Source: Fodinicola acaciae
GTDB lineage: Bacteria; Actinomycetota; Actinomycetes; Mycobacteriales; HKI-0501
Direction of reading: 5' to 3'
Assembly (NCBI RefSeq): GCF_010993745.1
Contig: NZ_WOTN01000004.1
Span: forward strand, 1,116,001 to 1,180,000
Length of the DNA stretch: 64,000 bases
The translations under genes were made by a program, and so were the position numbers. The notes beneath the pieces were generated by a model. The model did no database searches, had not been told where the DNA came from, and saw only the letters and a list, made by a program, of their open reading frames with translations. Numbering within the stretch: the first letter of the stretch is position 1; every line of letters starts with the position of its first letter. Shown in pieces: positions 10,984 to 20,217 of the stretch.

Positions 10984-13548
10984 ATGACTGCACCGAGCCG
11001 GCTCCAGGTCGAACATCTCGTCGAACCGTTCGGCATCGACGTGGCCTCGCCGCGGCTGTCGTGGTGGTTGCCGGCCGGTACGAGCCGGCAGCTGGCCTAC
11101 CAGATCCGCGCCGGTGCCTGGGATTCGGGCAGGGTCGAGTCGGCGCGGAGTTTGCTGGTGTCATATGGCGGACCGGCTTTGTCGTCTGGGCAACGGGTTT
11201 CCTGGCAGGTCAAGGTGTGGACCGAGCAGGGGGAGAGCGACTGGTCCGCGCCGAGTTGGTGGGAAATGGGCTTGCTGTCCGTGGACGACTGGTCCGCGCA
11301 GTGGATCGAGCCGTACGAGCCGGCCACCGACCAGCGGCCTGGATACGTTCTGCGGCAGGGGTTTTCGCTCGCGAAGCCGGTCGTAAGGGCACGTGCTTAT
11401 GCCACCGCACACGGCATTTACGAGCTGTTCCTCAACGACGAACGCGTCGGCGACCAGGAGCTGTCACCGGGTTTCACGTCATATCGCCACCGGCTGCAGG
11501 TGCAGGCGTACGACCTGACGGATCTGCTTGCCACCGGCGAAAACGCGGTGAGCGCGGTGCTCACCGATGGCTGGTATCGCGGCCGGACCGGCTTCGGCCG
11601 GTGGCCGAACGGATACGGCGACCGGGTGGCTTTCCTGGCGAAGCTGGTCATCGAGCACGACGACGGCACGCGTACGGTCGTCGGCACCGGTCGGGGATGG
11701 CGGTCGCGGACCGAAAGCATCGTGGCGGCCGACCTGATGGACGGCCAAATCGCCGACTTCGACCGGCCACCAGGCGAATGGCACGACGTTGTCGTCGCGA
11801 AATCGCAGGATTTCGCACATCTCACCACCTCGCCGGCTCCGCCGGTGCGTCGCGTCGAAGAGATCCGGCCGAGATCGGTCACCACCCTGGCTGACCGCCA
11901 GATCGTGGATCTCGGCCAGAACATCAACGGCTGGATTCGGCTGGCCAATCCGGGTGGCGACGTGACGCTGACTCACGGCGAGGCCGTGGACGCCAGCGGT
12001 GATGTCACCATGGACCACCTCGCCGGCATGGACTTCGCCACCGGACAAGCACTGTCGTCCGGCCAGGTGGATCGCGTACGCGGAACGGCCGCGGTTTTCG
12101 AGCCGAGGCACACCACCCATGGTTTTCAGTACGTACGTGTGGAAGGCCAGCGGGTCACCGCCGACGACGTGACCGGAGTCGTCGTGCACACCGACCTGCG
12201 CCGGACCGGCTGGTTCGAATGCGACGACGACCGGATCAACCGGCTGCATGAGGCAGCGGTCTGGAGTTTTCGCGGCAACGCCTGCGACATCCCGACCGAC
12301 TGTCCGACCAGAGAGCGCGCCGGCTGGACCGGCGACTGGCAGTTGTACGTGCCAACAGCAGCCTTCCTCTACGACGTCGCCGGCTTTTCGGTGAAATGGC
12401 TGCGAGACCTGGCCGCCGACCAGTACGGCGACGGCGCGGTGCCGCAGTTCGCGCCGTTTCCACCGGACGCGATCGACGCCAGCAATCCGTTGGCGACGCT
12501 GCGCACGTCCGCCGGCTGGGGTGACGCGTCGGTCATCGTGCCGTGGCAACTTTGGCGCGCCTACGGCGATCTGGACATCCTTGAGGAACAGTTTCCGTCA
12601 ATGACGGCCTGGGTCGACTACGCGGCCAGGATGGCCAGAGAAAACCGTCATCCCGACCGTGCGGCGGCGCGGCCGCGGGCACGCGCGTACGAGGAGTTCC
12701 TGTGGGACACCGGATTTCACTGGGGTGAGTGGCTGGAGCCGGGCGAGGAGCCGGCGCTGGACCCGACTCGCGACAACGGTCACATCGCCACCGCCTTCCT
12801 CCACTATTCCGCGCGGCTGCTGGTGAAAATCGGCCGGCTGCTGGGCAAGGACGTCGATGAGTACGAGCGGATCGCCAACGGCGCGCTGGAGGCGTGGCGC
12901 TCGGAATATCTCGGCGCCGACGGCACGGTGACGCCGCCGACGCAGGCAACCTACGTGCGAGCGTTGAAAATGGGGCTGATTCCGGAGGAGTTGCGGGCGT
13001 CGGCCGCCGACCAGCTGGTGAAGCTGGTACGCGCCGCGGACACCCATCTGGGCACCGGTTTCCTTGCCACGCCTGACCTTCTGCCGGTGCTGGCGGACAA
13101 CGGCCACCCGGATGTCGCGTACGACCTGCTGTTCCAGGACAGCGCGCCGGCCTGGCTGCCGATGATAGACAAGGGCGCGACGACGATCTGGGAGGACTGG
13201 GACGGGATTTCGGCGACCGGTGAGCCGAAAGCGTCACTCAATCATTACAGCAAAGGCGCGGTCATCTCGTTTTTGCACACGCGTACGGCCGGCATCCGGC
13301 TGCCGGAGGATCCCGGTGACGCGCCGGCCTACCGGAGGTTCGTGGTCGAGCCGGTGCCCGGCGGCGGCCTGACCAGCGTGTCGGCGCGCCACGACTCCCC
13401 GTACGGCCGGATTTCGGTGGATTGGCGGATCACCGACGGACGCTTCGCCATGGATGTGAAGATCCCACCTGGCACGAGCGCGCAGGTGCGGCTGCCGGAC
13501 GGCAGCACCGCGGAGGCGCCGGCCGGGCGGCACACGTACGCCGTATAG
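10984..13548 (+). CDS. Alpha-L-rhamnosidase, GH78
   Basis: An 854-residue protein matching the multi-domain GH78 plan: an N-terminal beta-domain with the opening PRLSWWLP, a carbohydrate-binding-like domain, an (alpha/alpha)6 catalytic domain and a C-terminal beta-sandwich. The diagnostic stretch DIPTDCPTRERAGWTGD carries the predicted general acid Glu, and GATTIWEDWDG carries the predicted general base Glu. No signal peptide is seen, so it probably acts on imported rhamnosides. GGAG eight bases before ATG 10984 sets the start. By family knowledge it releases L-rhamnose, which the adjacent dehydrogenases could oxidise. Confidence 0.93.
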   Translation: MTAPSRLQVEHLVEPFGIDVASPRLSWWLPAGTSRQLAYQIRAGAWDSGRVESARSLLVSYGGPALSSGQRVSWQVKVWTEQGESDWSAPSWWEMGLLSVDDWSAQWIEPYEPATDQRPGYVLRQGFSLAKPVVRARAYATAHGIYELFLNDERVGDQELSPGFTSYRHRLQVQAYDLTDLLATGENAVSAVLTDGWYRGRTGFGRWPNGYGDRVAFLAKLVIEHDDGTRTVVGTGRGWRSRTESIVAADLMDGQIADFDRPPGEWHDVVVAKSQDFAHLTTSPAPPVRRVEEIRPRSVTTLADRQIVDLGQNINGWIRLANPGGDVTLTHGEAVDASGDVTMDHLAGMDFATGQALSSGQVDRVRGTAAVFEPRHTTHGFQYVRVEGQRVTADDVTGVVVHTDLRRTGWFECDDDRINRLHEAAVWSFRGNACDIPTDCPTRERAGWTGDWQLYVPTAAFLYDVAGFSVKWLRDLAADQYGDGAVPQFAPFPPDAIDASNPLATLRTSAGWGDASVIVPWQLWRAYGDLDILEEQFPSMTAWVDYAARMARENRHPDRAAARPRARAYEEFLWDTGFHWGEWLEPGEEPALDPTRDNGHIATAFLHYSARLLVKIGRLLGKDVDEYERIANGALEAWRSEYLGADGTVTPPTQATYVRALKMGLIPEELRASAADQLVKLVRAADTHLGTGFLATPDLLPVLADNGHPDVAYDLLFQDSAPAWLPMIDKGATTIWEDWDGISATGEPKASLNHYSKGAVISFLHTRTAGIRLPEDPGDAPAYRRFVVEPVPGGGLTSVSARHDSPYGRISVDWRITDGRFAMDVKIPPGTSAQVRLPDGSTAEAPAGRHTYAV

Positions 13549-13636
13549 CGGTATACAACTGGTCTACTCCAGATCGTTGGCCGGATCGCGGGTGATCGCA
13601 ATGATGGACCCCGACCCACAGCCATCTGGAGGTTCC

Positions 13637-16219
13637 ATGCGGCGAAGGTTTGTCGGCGCAACAACAGCACTGGTCCTCGGTTCGACGGTTTTGCTCGGCG
13701 GCGCACAGGAAGCCGCCGCGGCACCGGCGAACGTGTGGACCGAGACCGCGTACGCGAGTGTTTTCAAGGACAGTGGTCCATCGGCGGACGCCGGTCGGGC
13801 GGTGCGGCTGGACACCGGGAAAAACGACTACGAGGCCGGCCAGGTCGTCCTCCGGATGGACCGGGCGTTTTCCATCGAACGGGTGGATTTCTCCGCGCTG
13901 CGGTCCGGCCGCGACAGCATCGCGGCGAGTAACCTGTCCTACAACTTCGTCGGCTATGAGCACCTGAACAACAACTCGGCCTTCGGCACGCAGGACGTCA
14001 ACCCGGTGATCCGTACGGCACCAGGAGATTTTCCGGACCGCCTGCTCAACGACAGGCACCTCGACGTGCCGGCCGGCCAGACGCAGTCGATCTGGGTCCG
14101 CGCGTACGTGCCGGCGACGGCGGCTGCCGGGATTTACTCCGGTGACGTGAAAGTGAAGACCAGCAGCGGCGACGTTCGCGTGCCGATCTCGGTCAACGTA
14201 CGCGATGTGACGATTCCGCCGTCGAAGAGCGGCGACTTCACCAACGTGCTGTGGCAGCTGTTCACCGGCAACATTTCCTACGACGAGGGCCGCGGCGACA
14301 CGGTCGCGCTGTATTACAAGTACAACCGCTACACCGACAAGTGGTGGAACCTGATCGACAACGTCGCCGAGACGATGAAGCGCTATCGGACCAACGAGCT
14401 GTCCGTGCCGGTCGTGCGGCTGCTGATCGACGGCGGAAGCTCGGTCGACGACAACGGAAACTATCACTTCAACTGGAGTCGCTTCGACCAGGTCGTCGAG
14501 CGTTTCATGAGCCATGGTGGCGTGAAACGACTGCAGGGCTTCTGGCAGAGCGGGCGGCACGGCAACGATCCGCCGTGGTACACCGAGGTGATCGGCAAGG
14601 ACAGCAACGGAAACGCGATCCGCTCCTTCCCGGAGACCGACACCGCGACCACCGACAAGTGGCTTTCGCAGTACGTGCCGGCGCTCAGGCAGCACATCCA
14701 GGCCAAGGGCTGGGCGCCGATTTTCCAGACGCAGATCACCGACGAGCCGTCCAGCCAGTACGACGAGGACCACTGGAAGGCGATGGCCACCAAGATCCGC
14801 TCCTACTGGCCGGACATCAAGATCGGCGACGCGATCTTCAGCGAGCCGGTGGCCTCACATCTCGCGCCGCTCAACGACATCATGATCCCGGAGGAGCTCA
14901 ACTACAACACGACTCCGGCGGTCTATGACGCGGAACGCAAGAAGGGCAAGGATCTCTGGCTCTACAACTGCATCATCCCGGTCGGCAACTACCTCAACCG
15001 GCTCATCGACCAGCCGGAATGGAACCAGCGGCTGACCATGTGGTATGCCTACAGCAAGAACATGAACGGCTATCTGCACTGGGCCATGAACAACTGGCAA
15101 TACGACATCGACGCGCAGGCCAGCAAGGGCGACGGTTTCATCGTACGGCCGGACCTGGTCAACAACACCGTCGAGGTGTCGCCGCGTTACGAGTCGCTGC
15201 GCGATGGCATCGAGGACTGGGAAGTCCTCAACATTCTCGGCAAGAAAAACCTCGACCTGGCGCGCGATCTGGCCGCCGCGGTCGTGCAGCGCGCCGACAA
15301 GTACTCACCGGACACGTCCTACATGCAGCGGATCCGCGCGCTGATCCTGGACGCCGCGGCCGGAAAGCCGCTGAGTGACGTGGCGCTCTTCCAGAACGCC
15401 ACGGCATCCAGCCAGGCGGCCGGTTTCGAGGCGGGCAAGGCGGTCGACGGCCGGTCGTCGACCGGCTGGCGGCCTGGCGGCACCGGCGAGCAGTGGCTGC
15501 AGGTGGATCTGCGCCGGCAGGCACAGGTCGACGGCGTACGGCTGCACTGGGGAAGCGCCTTCGCCAAGAGCTATCAGGTGCAGATTTCCTACGACGGCCG
15601 GCAATGGGCCACCGCGTACGCGACGACCAGCGGCAACGGCGGCGACGATTTCGTCGGCATCAATGGCAAAGCGCGATATGTCAGGGTCGTGGCCAACGCC
15701 GACACCGCATACGAGCTGACCGACCTGCAGGTGTCCGGGTTCCGGCTCGGCGAGCAGAATCTGGCCGGCGGGAAGTCCTACACGAAGACCTATCCGGACG
15801 GCACCGTCGCCACCCCGTCGGCGCGTTTTCCGGACTCCGGCAACGAAGCGACCGACGGCCTGCTCGGTGACGCGTGGGACGACGGTCGTGCCTTCGGCTA
15901 CGAGCTGAAGCCGGACCAGAAGATCACCGTGAACGTGACGGTCGATCTTGGCTCGGTGCAACGGATCAGCGAGGTACGCACCCACGCGTACGAGGAATAT
16001 CCCTACTACCGGCCGGATCTGACCACGTTGTCGACCAGCGTCGACGGCGTGCACTTCACCCCGATCGGCCAACTGTCCGCGGTCAACGGTGAGTCGCAGG
16101 TCTGGTATGACTTCAGTTTCGCTCAGACCAAGGCGAAGTTCGTCCGGCTGACCTTCGACAAGACCGGCACGCCGAAAGCGTCCGGCATCTTCATCGACGA
16201 CATCGAGGCGTACAACTAG
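13637..16219 (+). CDS. Secreted GH123-like glycosidase (DUF4091) with discoidin-like modules
   Basis: An 860-residue protein with a signal peptide (RRR, then a hydrophobic stretch ending AAAAP) that starts at ATG 13637, behind GGAGG. An N-terminal beta-domain precedes a DUF4091/GH123-type barrel in which QITDEP (near residue 375) supplies the adjacent Asp-Glu pair expected for substrate-assisted hexosaminidases. The barrel ends with GYLHWAMNNWQYD. Two discoidin/F5-8-type-C-like modules follow (from about 595 and 710). The cleaved linkage is unknown; N-acetylhexosamine glycans are the family precedent. A paralogue with the same plan lies at 27935-31366. Confidence 0.85.
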   Translation: MRRRFVGATTALVLGSTVLLGGAQEAAAAPANVWTETAYASVFKDSGPSADAGRAVRLDTGKNDYEAGQVVLRMDRAFSIERVDFSALRSGRDSIAASNLSYNFVGYEHLNNNSAFGTQDVNPVIRTAPGDFPDRLLNDRHLDVPAGQTQSIWVRAYVPATAAAGIYSGDVKVKTSSGDVRVPISVNVRDVTIPPSKSGDFTNVLWQLFTGNISYDEGRGDTVALYYKYNRYTDKWWNLIDNVAETMKRYRTNELSVPVVRLLIDGGSSVDDNGNYHFNWSRFDQVVERFMSHGGVKRLQGFWQSGRHGNDPPWYTEVIGKDSNGNAIRSFPETDTATTDKWLSQYVPALRQHIQAKGWAPIFQTQITDEPSSQYDEDHWKAMATKIRSYWPDIKIGDAIFSEPVASHLAPLNDIMIPEELNYNTTPAVYDAERKKGKDLWLYNCIIPVGNYLNRLIDQPEWNQRLTMWYAYSKNMNGYLHWAMNNWQYDIDAQASKGDGFIVRPDLVNNTVEVSPRYESLRDGIEDWEVLNILGKKNLDLARDLAAAVVQRADKYSPDTSYMQRIRALILDAAAGKPLSDVALFQNATASSQAAGFEAGKAVDGRSSTGWRPGGTGEQWLQVDLRRQAQVDGVRLHWGSAFAKSYQVQISYDGRQWATAYATTSGNGGDDFVGINGKARYVRVVANADTAYELTDLQVSGFRLGEQNLAGGKSYTKTYPDGTVATPSARFPDSGNEATDGLLGDAWDDGRAFGYELKPDQKITVNVTVDLGSVQRISEVRTHAYEEYPYYRPDLTTLSTSVDGVHFTPIGQLSAVNGESQVWYDFSFAQTKAKFVRLTFDKTGTPKASGIFIDDIEAYN

Positions 16220-16230
16220 AAACGCGGCAG

Positions 16231-16261
16231 ACTGGCCCCGGGGGGTCACGCCGGGGCCAGT
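16231..16261. terminator. Bidirectional terminator
   Basis: A perfect 11-bp GC-rich stem (ACTGGCCCCGG/CCGGGGCCAGT) with a 9-base loop is followed on the + strand by CGCTTTT. It lies between the convergent GH123-like gene (ends 16219) and chitinase gene (ends 16275) and can serve both. Confidence 0.85.
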
Positions 16262-16274
16262 CGCTTTTCCATTG

Positions 16275-17276
16275 TCAGCCGGTGAAACCGGCGGTAATGG
16301 ACGTGAACTGCCAGTTGCTCTGGCTGATGCCGCTGCAGTTGGACACCACACCGCCGCCTGGACACGGCCGGTCTCGGTTGACGGCCCAGTAGGCGAGCCG
16401 GGCGAGGTGGTGGCTGTTGGCCCAGTCGCGGATCCGCGTCCAGGTCTGCGGGCTGGTGAGCTCCTGCTGGTCGGACAGGCCGTTCATGCCGGAAATGCCG
16501 ATGTGGGCGTACGCGGTGGCGTCCGACCAACCGAAGGCCGACTTGAGCCGGTCGCGCAGGCCGTTGGCGGCGTTGACGGTGTTGCCGTACATGTCCGAGC
16601 CGCCGCCGAAGTCGAACGGCATGATCGTGAACACGTCGATGTTGGCCCCCAACGCCTTGGCCTGGTTGATCAACCGGACGCCCGGGCTGGTCGGGCCGGT
16701 GGTGGACGTGCCGAAGGTGACGATCGTCTTGATGCCGGGGTTGTTGGCCTTGACCGTCTTCAGCGCATTGAGAATCCGGTCCTGCACAACGTTGTTCTCG
16801 AACTCGTCGGTGTTCTCGATGTCCATGTCGACGTATTTCAGGCCGTACGCGTTGATCACCTTCTGGATCGCGCCGGCCAGTGCGCTGGCGCTCGAGCAGT
16901 TGGGGCCGAGCTTGTTGCCGCTCCAGCCACCAAATGACACCTCGACATTGCCGCCGGCGTTCTTGATCGCGTTGATCGTCGACTGGTCCGTGCCGCCGGT
17001 CAGTGGCCGGCTGCCATCCCACGCCGGATTGCAGCCACCGCTGGACAACATGAACGCCATCGTGAAGGCGCGGATGCCGGTCGAGGACATCACCGAGGTC
17101 GCGCTCGGCGGATTTCCCCAGCCGAGATAGAGATACGGCGCGGCCATCGCGCTGGCCGCCAGCCGCGGCGCGGCATGGCCGGATGTGGCCGCGGTCGCTG
17201 AGGCGCCCGGTAACAGGGCCAGCGCCGCTGCCGCGACGGCCGCTGAGGTGAGTGCACGGTGAATCCGGGATTTCAT
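16275..17276 (-). CDS. Secreted chitinase, GH18
   Basis: A 333-residue protein with an Ala-rich signal peptide from ATG 17276, behind GGAGA. The GH18 catalytic strand reads KYVDMDIEN, keeping the D-x-D-x-E core with the proton-donor Glu. SFGGWSG on the previous strand and MPFDFGGGSDMYG carry further substrate-site residues. It is a single catalytic domain without a visible chitin-binding module. It should act outside the cell on chitin or chito-oligosaccharides. Divergent transcription from the LPMO gene suggests co-induction. Confidence 0.93.
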   Translation of the reverse strand: MKSRIHRALTSAAVAAAALALLPGASATAATSGHAAPRLAASAMAAPYLYLGWGNPPSATSVMSSTGIRAFTMAFMLSSGGCNPAWDGSRPLTGGTDQSTINAIKNAGGNVEVSFGGWSGNKLGPNCSSASALAGAIQKVINAYGLKYVDMDIENTDEFENNVVQDRILNALKTVKANNPGIKTIVTFGTSTTGPTSPGVRLINQAKALGANIDVFTIMPFDFGGGSDMYGNTVNAANGLRDRLKSAFGWSDATAYAHIGISGMNGLSDQQELTSPQTWTRIRDWANSHHLARLAYWAVNRDRPCPGGGVVSNCSGISQSNWQFTSITAGFTG

Positions 17277-17375
17277 GGGATTCTCCAGACATAGGGGAGG
17301 AAAGTGCGTGCGCTGAACCGGTTGAGCCATCTCCCCGTCGCACTGGCCGGCCTGGACGGGGGATGGTTGCGCAAG

Positions 17376-17404
17376 AGCCTGGATGATCCACGGATACCTG
17401 TCAA
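17376..17404 (-). promoter_or_regulatory. Predicted chitinase promoter
   Basis: On the minus strand TTGACA (17404-17399) and CAGGCT (17381-17376) are separated by 17 bases, about 100 bases upstream of the chitinase start. The -35 is consensus; the -10 resembles actinobacterial TAGGCT. Confidence 0.5.
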
Positions 17405-17459
17405 GACTTCATCGTTTTTGTTGATATGGCCGGATTTACGAACCAGTAAATACGAGCTA

Positions 17460-17488
17460 TTGACCGCGTACGGACAACGGGATTATGT
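17460..17488 (+). promoter_or_regulatory. Predicted LPMO promoter
   Basis: TTGACC (17460-17465) and TTATGT (17483-17488) with 17-base spacing point toward the LPMO gene, implying a leader of roughly 220 bases. The 438-base chitinase/LPMO intergenic region holds both promoters. I see no convincing gene in it and no clear direct-repeat chitin operator. Confidence 0.45.
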
Positions 17489-17714
17489 TCCTGCTCGAAA
17501 GTAGCGGTAAACGAACAGTAACGAGCAGACGAGTCCTGACACCGCTCGCCGCGACCTTTCTCGCCGACCGCCCGGCACACCCGCCGAGGCGGGGTCGGGC
17601 CGCCTCCGACCACATAGATCTTTCGCCGGGAACCACCGATTTTCGACGCCGCTGCGGGACATCAGACGGTCCCGCTTCCTCGTGCTCGCGGCCAGCCGAG
17701 AGAAGGAGCAGCAC

Positions 17715-18227
17715 ATGAAGGTCAGACGCGGAATCATCGGAGCGTTGGCGGGGGCGGCCATGGCGCCGCTCATCGTCCTTGCCTTGCCGCCGACCGCCGC
17801 CAGCGCACACGGCTGGGTCAGCGCGCCACCGAGCCGGCAGGAACAGTGCAGAGCCGGCACTGTCCCGTGCGGAGACATCAAGTACGAGCCGCAAAGTGTC
17901 GAAGGCCCGAAGGGGATGCGCACCTGCAGCGGCGGCTCACGGTTCACCGAGCTGGACAACGACAACAAGGGCTGGCGAGTGACCAATGTCGGCCACACCA
18001 TCACCTTCCACTGGAAGATGACCGCGCGCCACCGTACGGCCAACTACCAGTACTTCGTCGGCACCACGCTGGTGAAGGAAATTCCCGGCAACAACCAGCA
18101 ACCACCGGCCGAGTTCGACCAGACGGTGACCTTCAACCAGAGTGGCCGGCAGAAGATCCTGGTCATCTGGAACATCGGCGACACCGCCAACGCCTTCTAC
18201 AACTGCGTCGACGTCAACATCGGATAG
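17715..18227 (+). CDS. Chitin-active lytic polysaccharide monooxygenase, AA10
   Basis: A 170-residue secreted copper enzyme. The signal peptide ends TAASA, so that His in HGWVSAPPSRQ becomes residue 1 and forms the copper histidine brace with the His of TARHRTANYQYF. The C-terminal VIWNIGDTANAFYNCVDVNI closes the fibronectin-like fold. ATG 17715 follows AGAAGGAG. It is a single-domain AA10 with no binding module. By family knowledge it oxidatively cleaves crystalline chitin and boosts chitinase, matching the divergent GH18 neighbour. Confidence 0.95.
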   Translation: MKVRRGIIGALAGAAMAPLIVLALPPTAASAHGWVSAPPSRQEQCRAGTVPCGDIKYEPQSVEGPKGMRTCSGGSRFTELDNDNKGWRVTNVGHTITFHWKMTARHRTANYQYFVGTTLVKEIPGNNQQPPAEFDQTVTFNQSGRQKILVIWNIGDTANAFYNCVDVNIG

Positions 18228-18240
18228 TCGGCGCGCACAT

Positions 18241-18278
18241 CACGATCACCGGACGCACCCCTCCGTCCGGTGATCGTG
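18241..18278 (+). terminator. Terminator-like hairpin after LPMO
   Basis: A perfect 15-bp stem (CACGATCACCGGACG and its complement) with an 8-base loop begins 14 bases after the LPMO stop. It lacks a T-tract, as many actinobacterial terminators do. Confidence 0.75.
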
Positions 18279-18414
18279 GTGCCTGTTGGGGCACGGTTGG
18301 GACGCCGCCGACGTGCGGATCCGGTGGTGACGGATAATTCGAGTACGGCCCTGCGGCCTTCGGCTGCTGGGCCGGTTCGTCGTTCAGCCGGTGCGTACGA
18401 GAGGCAGCAACAGC

Positions 18415-20217
18415 GTGGACCTGTCCTTCCAGGTCGATCTCCGCGGGGTCGTCGATCTGCTGAGCCACCATCTCTACTCCAGTCCTCGGGTCTATCTGCG
18501 CGAGCTGCTGCAAAACGCGGTCGACGCGACGACCGCGCGGCTGGCCACCGAGCCGGACGCCGACGTACGCATCCGGCTGGAGCCGCTCGGTCACGGCGGC
18601 GAGCAGACCTTGCGCATCCACGACACCGGAATCGGCCTCACCGAAGCGGAAGTGCACACGCTGCTGGCCACCATCGGCCGCAGTTCCAAACGCGACGACC
18701 TCGGGTTCGCCCGGCACGAGTTTCTCGGCCAGTTCGGCATCGGCCTGCTGTCGTGTTTTCTGGTCGCCGACGAGATCCAGGTCGTCACCCGCAGCGCGAC
18801 CGGCGGTCCGACAATGCTCTGGCGCGGCTTCGCCGATGGCCGCTACAGCTTGGAAAAGGCCGCCGAGCAACGCGCCGAGCCCGGCACTTCGGTGGCATTG
18901 CTGCCACGGCCGGGGATGCGACGGTGGCTGGAGGAGGAGACCGTACGCGAGCTCGCCGCGCATTACGGCGGCCTGCTGCCTTTCGACGTACGCGTCGCGA
19001 ATCCGGACGGCACGGCGGATCCGGTGACCGCCGCGCCACCGTGGACGGCGGTGACCGCGGACCGGCAGGAGACGCTGAGCGCTTACTGCGAGCGGCATTT
19101 CGGCTTCCGGCCGTTTGCCATCGTGGACCTTTCGGCGCCGGAGGCCGGCCTGACCGGCTGCGCTTTTGTGCTGCCGTTTCCGGCAAATCCGGCCGAGCGC
19201 GGCGCGCATCGGGTCTATCTGAAGCGGATGCTGCTGACCGACCGTACGCCGGATCTGTTGCCGGAATGGGCCTTTTTCGCGCGCGTGGTGGTCGATGCGA
19301 CCGAGTTGCGTCCGACCGCGAGCCGCGAGGCGTTGTACGAGGACGAGCTGCTGGAGACCACGCGCAACGCGCTCGGCGAACAGCTCCGGCAGTGGCTGGT
19401 GCGGCTGTCGGTCACCGAACCCCAGCGCCTGCAACAGTTTTTCGAGATCCACAGCCTCGGCGTGAAAGCGCTTGCCCTGCACGACGACGAAACGCTCAAG
19501 CTGGTGGAGCGGTGGATGCCGTTCGAGACCACGCTCGGCGCGTTGCCACTGGCCGAGTTCCGGCGTACGCACCCGGTGATCCACTACACCACCACGGTCG
19601 ACAACTTCCGGCAGATCGCGGCCGTCGCGACCGCGCAGGGGATCGGCGTGGTCAACGGCGGATACGTCTATGGCACGGACATCCTGGAAAGACTCGGACA
19701 GACCGACCCTGGCCTGCACGTAGAAGTGCTCGATCCCGGCGCGGTCGCCACGTATTTGGACACGCTGGACACCAAAGTCGAGCTGAGCCTGACGGGTTTC
19801 CTCACCATCGCGCGCGCGGCTCTCGACCGCCTCGGTTGCGATGTCGAGGTGCGTGAGTTCAGCCCGGCCAGCCTGCCAGCGCTCTATCTGTCCGACCCCA
19901 GCGCGCGGCATTTCCAGCGGTTACGCGAAACCCGCGAGACCGCAGACCCGCTGTGGGCCGACGTGCTCGGAGCCCTGGACGAGCAGGGACAGAGCGACCG
20001 GCCGCAGCTGATCCTCAACCACCGCAGTCCGTTGGTACGCCGCGTCGCCGGCCTCACCGACCCGAGCCTGGTCACGCTGGTCGTCGAGTCGTTGTACGGC
20101 CAGGCGTTGCTGTCCGGCCATCATCCGTTGCAGGCCAAGGACACCGCGGTGCTGAACCGGTCGTTCCTGGAAATGATCGACCGCGCCGTGCACGGCGCCG
20201 GAGGGCCGGACCAGTGA
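18415..20217 (+). CDS. Hsp90-family (HtpG-like) chaperone
   Basis: A 600-residue GHKL chaperone from GTG 18415; AGAGG precedes it, and an earlier in-frame GTG at 18391 lacks a Shine-Dalgarno. The ATP site is intact: YLRELLQNAVDA (Glu and Asn), IHDTGIGLT and EFLGQFGIGLLS. The middle domain contains LKRMLLTDRTPDLLPEW and RPTASREALYED, matching HtpG's catalytic-loop region. The C-terminal third is divergent, but HRSPLVRRVAGL and the final helices look like the dimer domain. Its stop overlaps the next gene's start (GTGA), so it is made together with a large helical-repeat protein. Confidence 0.87.
   Translation: MDLSFQVDLRGVVDLLSHHLYSSPRVYLRELLQNAVDATTARLATEPDADVRIRLEPLGHGGEQTLRIHDTGIGLTEAEVHTLLATIGRSSKRDDLGFARHEFLGQFGIGLLSCFLVADEIQVVTRSATGGPTMLWRGFADGRYSLEKAAEQRAEPGTSVALLPRPGMRRWLEEETVRELAAHYGGLLPFDVRVANPDGTADPVTAAPPWTAVTADRQETLSAYCERHFGFRPFAIVDLSAPEAGLTGCAFVLPFPANPAERGAHRVYLKRMLLTDRTPDLLPEWAFFARVVVDATELRPTASREALYEDELLETTRNALGEQLRQWLVRLSVTEPQRLQQFFEIHSLGVKALALHDDETLKLVERWMPFETTLGALPLAEFRRTHPVIHYTTTVDNFRQIAAVATAQGIGVVNGGYVYGTDILERLGQTDPGLHVEVLDPGAVATYLDTLDTKVELSLTGFLTIARAALDRLGCDVEVREFSPASLPALYLSDPSARHFQRLRETRETADPLWADVLGALDEQGQSDRPQLILNHRSPLVRRVAGLTDPSLVTLVVESLYGQALLSGHHPLQAKDTAVLNRSFLEMIDRAVHGAGGPDQ

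Noticed and set aside
17485-17718. A 77-codon frame in the chitinase/LPMO intergenic region
   Set aside because: No Shine-Dalgarno, no protein-like composition, and it overlaps promoters and the LPMO start.
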